From a virus: a stretch of DNA of 25,465 nucleotides. The stretch spans positions 1 through 25,465 of the IMG/VR virus record IMGVR_UViG_3300042673_000479; one strand, given 5' to 3'. The position numbers were made by a program, and so were the translations under genes. The notes below the pieces were generated by a model. That model searched no databases. It had not been told where the DNA came from and saw nothing but the letters and a program-made list of their open reading frames with translations. Each line of letters begins with the position of its first letter. The first letter of the stretch is position 1. Of this stretch, positions 19,964-25,465 are shown one piece after another.

Positions 19964-22327
19964 TTACGCGCCCACCGTGAACCGGACGTCGCCCGTGTGT
20001 GCGAAGTCGGCGTCGGCGTACATGTTGAGGATGAGGCGGGTGATGCCCGTCGCAGCCAAGGTGTACGGGTCGATAACGAGGTCGGCTGCTCCGCCGCCCC
20101 AGTATGCCACGTAGCAGTTCTCCATGTTCGCGATAACGATCGGAACGAGGTCGGCCTCATTATTGAGAGCCGTCGATGCCGTGGTGTTGGCATATACCTC
20201 GGAGTAGACATCGTAGGACGCGTCCGTGATGAGGCCAGCAGCTGCGAGCGACGTGCCGTATGCCTGATACCCGAAGATGGCGTTGTCCTGCATAATCGGA
20301 ATAGCGCCGCCGGTAACCGTCGGGGTGTAGCGTGCCGTAGCGAGCAGGCCGTGCGAAGTGATGAACGCCGTCGTGTTCGTCAAGGCGTTCGCGTTGCCGA
20401 GGGCTCCGATGAGGCCCGATGCCACCTGCGAGGTCAAGCCTGCCACCGTAGCGGCTGCCGTTTCGTTACGCTTCACGAACGTAGAAGCCGCAGCGGAGAT
20501 GACCTTCGTGAGGAACATCTCGTCAATTTGCGCGGCAGAAGCCCGTGCGAACTGGCGCTGAACCGTAGCATCGATACTTTGGTTCATAGCTGCCAGCAAC
20601 TCGTTGGTGATGTCGATACGCGAAGCCACACGCTGCGGAGCCAGCTGGCGTGCTGCGATAGCTGCTGCACCCGTTGCCGAGGCCGTTTCGTTGATGATGT
20701 CCGTGCCGTCGTTGAGGGAGGGCAGGTTGATGTTTCCAGCGAGGCCGCGCAGGACGTTGGCGCCTGCCTGCTCGAGGATAGGGGTCGGGACAAGCGCCTC
20801 GAGGACGTTCGTGTTGGACTGTCCGGGGACGTTCGTGCCGCCGATAGTCGAGGTGTTCCGGAGGATGAAGCCCGGGATCTGGGCCAAGCCGCGGACGCCT
20901 ACGCCTGCGTTCTTGAGGTCGGATGCTGCCTGCTGGCTCATCTCCGCCTCGAGGCCGGTCAAGCGGCCGGTCATCGATTCGCGGACGAGCTTGCTGATGG
21001 AGTAGCGCTGCTGGATTTTCTCCTGCTCGAGCACCTCCGGCTGCGGGGTTGCAGCAGAGAAGGCAGCACGCAATACCTGCGCCTCGGTCTTCTCGGCGCG
21101 CTCAATTTTCGCGTCGAGCGCCTCGATTTCATTGTGCAGGTTGTCGACGGCCGTCTCTTCGGTTTCGTTGAAAGACCGCTGCATCAGCTCGGCCGATTCG
21201 GTCAAGCTCTTCAGCTGGTTCAGCTTGGAGGCGCGCAGCGCCTTCATGTCGTTGAGGTTCATGTATGGAAGTGTAAAGGGTTTCTGGTCAAAGGTAGTAT
21301 TTGCCGAGATATTGGTATTCCGGCTTTGGTTTTCCTCGAGGTCGTCATCCGGGCTGTCGTCCGGCATGTCGTTGGGCATGTCGTTGGGTATGTCTTCGGA
21401 GACCTCCTCGGTGTAGTCGTCAATCATCGCCTTGATGTCGTCGAGTGATTCGATGATATCGTCGAGCAGGTCGTCGGTCTTCTCGTCGCGCTCCTGCACC
21501 TCCGTCGGCAGGAAGTTGATGCCGCGCGCCGCCATACGTGCGGCAACGGTAGTGGTGGGTGAGGCCGGGTACGTCACCGGGCTGACGTCGTACAGCTGGC
21601 CTACGCGGGTGATGGTACGCATGCTGCGGTCTTTGCTCCACTCGTCTTCATCAATGGTAAACGCAAAACTCGACTGTGTGATGTCGCCGCGCTTGATGAG
21701 CTTGTACAGGTCGCGCCCTTCGCTCGTGTCGGCGAGCATAGCACGGTAGTGGAGGCCGCGCTCGTCGATGGTCAGCTCGAGGGTGCCATTGGTCGTGCGC
21801 GCCAGCGGGACGCCAGCGTGGTTGATGAGCAGCCGGACGTCGTCCTCGGTGCGCCCGTTGAAGGCGCCGGGAGCTACGCGCTCCTGGAAGTAGCCAAGGT
21901 CGTAGCTGTCTCCGAACACCGAAGCGTAGCCGCTGATAATCATGTCCTCTGAAGCACGTACCTCCATGGTACGCACCTCCACGTTGGGGCCGTAGATGTT
22001 CCGCAGCTCTTGCTCGCGGTCGTTGTTGTTCTCTTGCATCTCTTCGACTTTTTTGGTCGCCCACGTGAGGCCCGCGTCGCCACCCCACAGCAGGTAGCTG
22101 ATGGTGCCGCAGGCCTCCGTGTCGTCCGGGTTGTAGTATGTCCTGGCGCGGGACAGGAAGCTGTACATGCGGACCGTCCGCTCGTGACTGATGGTCTCGC
22201 GGTTGGAAAGTATGCGGGCCGTCTCTTTCCCCACCGGCGTGGCGCAGCGTCCGTTCACGGCGTCGTTGAGTTCGATGCCGCGCCGTGCGTTGTCCGTCAC
22301 TGCCTGTGGGTAGTCGTTATACGGCAT
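19964..22327 (-). CDS. Fused prohead protease (S78) and HK97-type major capsid protein, 787 aa
   Basis: One continuous frame encodes three parts. Residues 1-95 form an extra domain (GRCATPVGKETARILSNRE, ERTVRMYSFLSRAR, ACGTISYLLWGG), which I recall as an N-terminal module on Bacteroidota phage proteases. Residues about 117-270 are an S78 prohead protease (SGYASVFGDSYDLG, RLLINHAG with H170, then GDITQSSFAF with S219/S220). Residues about 285-345 are an acidic PNDMPND-type linker. Residues 356-787 are a delta domain (helical 360-420) and the HK97 capsid fold (LVRESMTGRLTG, IPGFILRNTST and C-terminal NCYVAYWGGGAADLVIDPYT). MNLNDMKALRAS at 356 is a possible internal start for free capsid protein. 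The protease would cleave the fusion in prohead maturation. Confidence 0.88.
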   Translation of the reverse strand: MPYNDYPQAVTDNARRGIELNDAVNGRCATPVGKETARILSNRETISHERTVRMYSFLSRARTYYNPDDTEACGTISYLLWGGDAGLTWATKKVEEMQENNNDREQELRNIYGPNVEVRTMEVRASEDMIISGYASVFGDSYDLGYFQERVAPGAFNGRTEDDVRLLINHAGVPLARTTNGTLELTIDERGLHYRAMLADTSEGRDLYKLIKRGDITQSSFAFTIDEDEWSKDRSMRTITRVGQLYDVSPVTYPASPTTTVAARMAARGINFLPTEVQERDEKTDDLLDDIIESLDDIKAMIDDYTEEVSEDIPNDMPNDMPDDSPDDDLEENQSRNTNISANTTFDQKPFTLPYMNLNDMKALRASKLNQLKSLTESAELMQRSFNETEETAVDNLHNEIEALDAKIERAEKTEAQVLRAAFSAATPQPEVLEQEKIQQRYSISKLVRESMTGRLTGLEAEMSQQAASDLKNAGVGVRGLAQIPGFILRNTSTIGGTNVPGQSNTNVLEALVPTPILEQAGANVLRGLAGNINLPSLNDGTDIINETASATGAAAIAARQLAPQRVASRIDITNELLAAMNQSIDATVQRQFARASAAQIDEMFLTKVISAAASTFVKRNETAAATVAGLTSQVASGLIGALGNANALTNTTAFITSHGLLATARYTPTVTGGAIPIMQDNAIFGYQAYGTSLAAAGLITDASYDVYSEVYANTTASTALNNEADLVPIVIANMENCYVAYWGGGAADLVIDPYTLAATGITRLILNMYADADFAHTGDVRFTVGA
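21289..21296 (-). promoter_or_regulatory. Candidate -7 element before an internal capsid start
   Basis: TACCTTTG on the minus strand matches TAnnTTTG of Bacteroidota promoters and lies 27 bases upstream of ATG 21262, which begins MNLNDMKALRAS of the capsid domain. No TTTG is seen at the expected -33 position, so this may be a chance match. If real it would supply capsid protein separately from the protease fusion. Confidence 0.22.
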
Positions 22328-23507
22328 CGCTGCTGATTTTCGTGCTGTAGTCCGACATGCTGCTCAAGTCGAGCTGGTTCACCTGCACGAGATGGATGTC
22401 GCCCTTGGCGCCGATGGTGTTGTAGTCCTCCATCGTGCGCACCTCGTTGATGGTGAACACGCCGTCGGTCAGCATTTGGTGGTAGTAGTCGCTGCGCGCT
22501 TTCGTGTCGCCGCGCAGCAGGTCTTGCATGTTGAACTTGGCAAAGTAGTCCTCCCGCTCAAACTCGGGGATGAGCTTGAGGTTGACCTCCTGCTCGATGC
22601 GCGTGGCCCACGGCACGACGGTATGTCGTGCGAAGTTGCGGCCCTGCTCTTCGGTATTGCTGAAGGTCGTCTGCGTGGCAACTCCTACGATATACGGCGG
22701 GACGCCCATGATCGTGCAAATGGTCTCGTCGCTGTAGCGCCGGGTCTGTAGGAACTGCGCCTGCTCGGGAGGCAGTGAGATTTGCTGGTACTTGAATCCG
22801 AACGGCAGCACCTTGACGCCGATGCCGCCGGTCTGCCACGACCGCCGCACCGCGTCCATCTGTTCGTTCTTGATGGGGTTGTCGGTCGACAGGATGCCGA
22901 GCATGGAGCCATCGGAGCCAAAGAAGTCGGCGCCGTAGTTCTCGGCCGCCTTGGCGATGCCGATATTCTCCTGGTGCAGCTCGATAGGTGACTTTCCGTT
23001 GAGGCAGCTGACGGCCAGCACGTCCTCGTAGCGCAGGTCGCCCAGCTCCGCGTGACGCACGAACAGCATGCCGTTCATGTTCATCAGCGTGCAGTCGTTG
23101 GTGTGCAGGATGTGCAAGTCGGTCGGCCGTCCGTCAAAGGTGTTGCGCTTGATATGCGCGAAGGCGCGGCCGTACACCATGGCCATCGCGGTGATGCTCT
23201 CCCAAAACTCGTAAGGCGTCTGATAGTCGTTCGGCCGTACCGCGCACAGCTGGTGGGCAGGGTGGTTGTATGCCAAGCGGCGGCCGGTGTCGATACGCTC
23301 GAGCACGTTGAGGTTCATGTAGCCCAGCGTCTGCGAGATAGCACGGACGCAAGCGTACACGGTGGCGACCGTCATGGCGTTCTCTTTCCCTACCATAGCG
23401 CCCGAGCGGGTGCGCATGGTGTAGGCCGTAGAGTTCCAGAACTCGTTGCTGCCGGTGTAGCCAACGCGGGCACGCCGCTGGAAGAGGGATAGGATTCTCT
23501 CGAACAT
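22317..23507 (-). CDS. Portal protein, HK97 family
   Basis: A 396-residue protein. NAMTVATVYACVRAISQTLG (about 44-63) is the typical portal helix with (S/T)xVxxCVRxIxxx(V/I)A pattern. Then come a HPAHQLCAVRPNDYQT loop, FWESITAMAMVYGRAFAHI, the wing and stem (EQMDAVRRSWQTGG, GFKYQQISLPPEQAQFLQT), and the C-terminal crown helices (LTDGVFTINEVRTMEDYNTI). Portal rings of twelve subunits form the DNA entry vertex and receive the terminase and the gp6-like connector. It sits 31 bases after the large terminase and overlaps the protease-capsid gene by 11 bases. Length is usual for the family. Confidence 0.9.
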   Translation of the reverse strand: MFERILSLFQRRARVGYTGSNEFWNSTAYTMRTRSGAMVGKENAMTVATVYACVRAISQTLGYMNLNVLERIDTGRRLAYNHPAHQLCAVRPNDYQTPYEFWESITAMAMVYGRAFAHIKRNTFDGRPTDLHILHTNDCTLMNMNGMLFVRHAELGDLRYEDVLAVSCLNGKSPIELHQENIGIAKAAENYGADFFGSDGSMLGILSTDNPIKNEQMDAVRRSWQTGGIGVKVLPFGFKYQQISLPPEQAQFLQTRRYSDETICTIMGVPPYIVGVATQTTFSNTEEQGRNFARHTVVPWATRIEQEVNLKLIPEFEREDYFAKFNMQDLLRGDTKARSDYYHQMLTDGVFTINEVRTMEDYNTIGAKGDIHLVQVNQLDLSSMSDYSTKISSDAV

Positions 23508-23538
23508 TGCGCCGAAGGTACGCTATACGCAAAATTCC

Positions 23539-25098
23539 CTACAGCGTCACCACCTCGTAGATGACGTCGTCGTCGTCGCTGTTGAGCTTGCAGCCGAAGG
23601 CCATGATGGAAGCTACCACCCCGTCGACCATCTGCCCATATTTGGTGCGCCCTTTGGTGACCTTGATGTTGTCGGCGGCGTCGCGATCCAGCTTTACGCA
23701 GCCCATCTGCCAGCGCAGGCAGGCGTTGCCGCCGTGTATGACTGTGCCCTTGACTACCTCCATCTCGAACATCTTGGTGGGCATGCTGATGTCGAGGAAG
23801 CCCTGGCCCATGGGCTGCATGTCGATGCCCGCGTCGATTAGCTCGGGCACGATGTACGTGGAGAAGCGGCGGTCGTATGCGACGGCGGTGATGTTGTAGG
23901 TCTCCGCCGCGCGGATGATGTGGTCGCGAACGGTGCGGAAGTCGGTCACGTTCCCGGGTGTGATGGACAGGTCGCCGTCGCGCTGGAAGCGGAGGTAGTC
24001 CACGCCTTCGCTCTTGCGCATCTTGGTGCGTTCCTCGTTGACGAACTGGTGCACTTTGAGGTAGTGCACCTGCACCACCTCGTCCCAAAAGAGCAGGGCG
24101 AAGGCGGTGAGGTCGCGGGTGGATGCCAGGTCGAGGCCACCCCAGCAGGGCAGCTTCTTGAGGTAGTTGTCGTCCGGCAGGGGCCGCGCTCCGCGCATGA
24201 ACTCGTGGTCCGTGATCCACGCGACGTCGCTGCCGGTCCATATGTTCAGGTGCAGGCGCAGGAAGGTGTTGAGCACCGCCGGGTTGGCCTTGCACTTGGC
24301 CACCTCCTGCTCGAAATACTCCTTCCGGCATATGGAGCCATAGCCGGGGTTCGCCTTCTTCCACGTCGCCTCCTGCGTCCAGTCGTCCTCCTTGCCCGCG
24401 CGGTAGAGCACCGGCAGGAACGTTGGGTCGTCCACCTCGCCGTTGAGGACGCGCTCGGCGTAGTCGTGCACCTCGTAGCAAATGGAGTTGGTGTCGTAGC
24501 CTGCCGTCGTGAGCATGATGATGAGCGGCTGCTGGCGTGCTGCCACCGACGTGGTGAGCACGTCGTACAGCTCGCGGTCCTTCTGCGTGTGCAGCTCATC
24601 GAAGAGGACGGCCGAGCAGTTGAAGCCGTGCTTCGTGCGGGCCTCGGCGCTGATGGATTTGTAGAAGGAGTTCTTGTAGTAGATGGCGTGCTGGAGCGTC
24701 TTGCAGCGTGAAGCGAGGCTCTTGTTTTGCCCGACCATAGCGGCGGCGATGTCGTACACGATGCGCGCCTGGTTGCGGTCGCCTGCCGCGCTGATGATTT
24801 CGGCCCCGGCCTCCTGCTCCGCCACGAGCAGGTAGAGCGCGATGGCGGCGGTCAGGTTGGACTTGCCGTTCTTCCGCGGGATCTCGATGTAGCAGGTGCG
24901 GTACTTGCGCATGCCGTCGGCTCTCTTCCACCCGAACAGCGGACGGATGATGTCGTCCTTCTGCCAGTCCTCGAGCAGGAACGGCCCCTGGTGGCCCTTC
25001 ACGTGAGAGCAGAACTGCTCGATGAAGTTGACCACCCGGTCGGCCGCCTCTGCGTCGTACCAGTAGCCGGGGTCAGCCGAGGAACTTGTCGAGCTCAT
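23539..25098 (-). CDS. terL: Terminase large subunit (HK97-like)
   Basis: A 519-residue protein. The ATPase has an adapted Walker A PRKNGKS (74-80), Walker B SAVLFDELH (162-170, D167, E168) and coupling motif LTTAGYD (196-202). The RNase H-like nuclease domain begins at WGGLDLASTRDLTAF (319-333, D323), with later candidate acidic residues in TAVAYDRRFSTYIV. This packaging motor pumps DNA into the prohead through the portal and cuts concatemers at packaging ends. It starts 26 bases inside the small-terminase gene in another frame. HK97-type terminases usually go with cos packaging, but that is not shown in the sequence. Confidence 0.92.
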   Translation of the reverse strand: MSSTSSSADPGYWYDAEAADRVVNFIEQFCSHVKGHQGPFLLEDWQKDDIIRPLFGWKRADGMRKYRTCYIEIPRKNGKSNLTAAIALYLLVAEQEAGAEIISAAGDRNQARIVYDIAAAMVGQNKSLASRCKTLQHAIYYKNSFYKSISAEARTKHGFNCSAVLFDELHTQKDRELYDVLTTSVAARQQPLIIMLTTAGYDTNSICYEVHDYAERVLNGEVDDPTFLPVLYRAGKEDDWTQEATWKKANPGYGSICRKEYFEQEVAKCKANPAVLNTFLRLHLNIWTGSDVAWITDHEFMRGARPLPDDNYLKKLPCWGGLDLASTRDLTAFALLFWDEVVQVHYLKVHQFVNEERTKMRKSEGVDYLRFQRDGDLSITPGNVTDFRTVRDHIIRAAETYNITAVAYDRRFSTYIVPELIDAGIDMQPMGQGFLDISMPTKMFEMEVVKGTVIHGGNACLRWQMGCVKLDRDAADNIKVTKGRTKYGQMVDGVVASIMAFGCKLNSDDDDVIYEVVTL

Positions 25099-25399
25099 CC
25101 TCTTCCATCTCCTGGTTCATGCTGCCCTCTAACGACCGCACGATGGAGGTCTTGCGCTGACGGTTGTCGCGCAGCTGCTGCCACTCCGGCCTGCTCCTCA
25201 TGTACTGGTCGCCGCTCTTGCCGGTCACCGTGTAGGTGGTGCCGTACTTGCTGATGAACGACTGCAGCATCTCCTCCTCCACCTCCACGCAGGCGAGCGT
25301 GTAGATGAGCGAGCGGATGCCTGGCGTGATGATGCCGCGGCGCTGGTAGTCAGCGCATAACTGGTCATATCGCTCGCGGATGTCGGGGTGCATTTCCAT
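25073..25399 (-). CDS. terS: Terminase small subunit (P27-like)
   Basis: A 108-residue protein upstream of the large terminase. Helical: MHPDIRERYDQLCADYQRRG, then SLIYTLACVEVEEEMLQSFI, TTYTVTGKSGDQYMRSRPEW, and an acidic end ELDKFLG. The T-V-T-G-x-x-G-x-xMR(S)-(R/K)PEW pattern is the P27-family signature that recognises packaging DNA and stimulates the large subunit. Two in-frame ATGs (25399 and 25393) differ by two residues. The upstream stretch AAGAAAAAAAACT is A-rich with no Shine-Dalgarno sequence, typical of Bacteroidota starts. Confidence 0.85.
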   Translation of the reverse strand: MEMHPDIRERYDQLCADYQRRGIITPGIRSLIYTLACVEVEEEMLQSFISKYGTTYTVTGKSGDQYMRSRPEWQQLRDNRQRKTSIVRSLEGSMNQEMEEDELDKFLG

Positions 25400-25439
25400 A
25401 GTTTTTTTTCTTGATGTTTTCTATTTGTCCCAAAAGGTT

Positions 25440-25464
25440 GTCAATACCATTGACGTACAGTCAA
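25440..25464. repeat. Overlapping inverted repeats upstream of the small terminase gene
   Basis: GTCAAT-acc-ATTGAC (25440-25454) and TTGAC-gtaca-GTCAA (25450-25464) share the middle arm, giving three GTCAA half-sites in 25 bases, just upstream of the late gene block. Such arrays are typical of operators or terminase-binding sites. The window ends here, so the extent is unknown and chance occurrence cannot be excluded. Confidence 0.4.
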
Positions 25465-25465
25465 C

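Noticed and set aside
19439-21448. Plus-strand ORF of 669 codons
   Set aside because: It is fully antisense to the capsid and connector genes, low in hydrophobic core and rich in R/V/H, the usual mirror of GC-rich codons on the other strand.
23390-24481. Minus-strand ORF of 363 codons
   Set aside because: Alternative frame of the large terminase and portal genes, almost entirely R/G/P/A; no domain.

Overview
The window reads as one side of a tailed double-stranded DNA phage (or prophage) genome with a siphovirus-type gene order. Every supported gene lies on the minus strand, so it is read from right to left. The host is probably a member of the Bacteroidota. The one clear promoter (about 6548-6579) has the TTTG / TAnnTTTG elements of that phylum spaced by 20 bases. 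Starts lack Shine-Dalgarno sequences. Several small proteins (DUF3127-like, a replication initiator with an NGWQGLF-type C-terminal domain, NinG) resemble those of Bacteroidota phages. Family names come from motifs and memory; no database search was possible.

Right part (25399 down to 6694), late module in canonical order: small and large terminase, HK97-type portal, and one 787-residue ORF joining an N-terminal domain, an S78 prohead protease and the HK97-fold major capsid protein, followed by an intrinsic terminator. Next come the gp6-like connector, head-tail adaptor, HK97 gp10-like protein, and a tail terminator with an extra C-terminal domain. A glycosyltransferase sits inside the tail genes. 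Then follow the major tail protein, the tail assembly chaperone pair with an A AAA AAG slippery site for -1 frameshifting, the tape measure protein, a 1157-residue tail tip/fibre protein and a glycine-rich probable adhesin. The lysis-like end holds a membrane/coiled-coil peptide, an M15 peptidase endolysin, a metallophosphoesterase and two very small membrane proteins. A GC-rich hairpin at 6627-6654 closes the module.

Left part (6522 down to 1), early or replication module from the Bacteroidota-type promoter: small unknown proteins, a conserved 128-residue protein, a C5 cytosine methyltransferase whose target-recognition region is overlapped in +1 by a second protein-like frame, a membrane peptide, an SSB-like OB-fold protein, a small HTH protein, and a replication initiator with internal iterons beside an AT-rich tract (probable origin). 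Then come a replication-associated unknown, NinG, a small ORF, a SAM methyltransferase and a second glycosyltransferase cut by the window edge.

Neighbouring genes mostly overlap by ATGA, TGATG or TAATG, so translational coupling is likely throughout. No stretch above 300 bases lacks a gene. The largest gap (6523-6693) holds the terminator and the promoter. No integrase, repressor, tRNA, IS element or CRISPR was seen, so a temperate or lytic lifestyle cannot be decided from this window.
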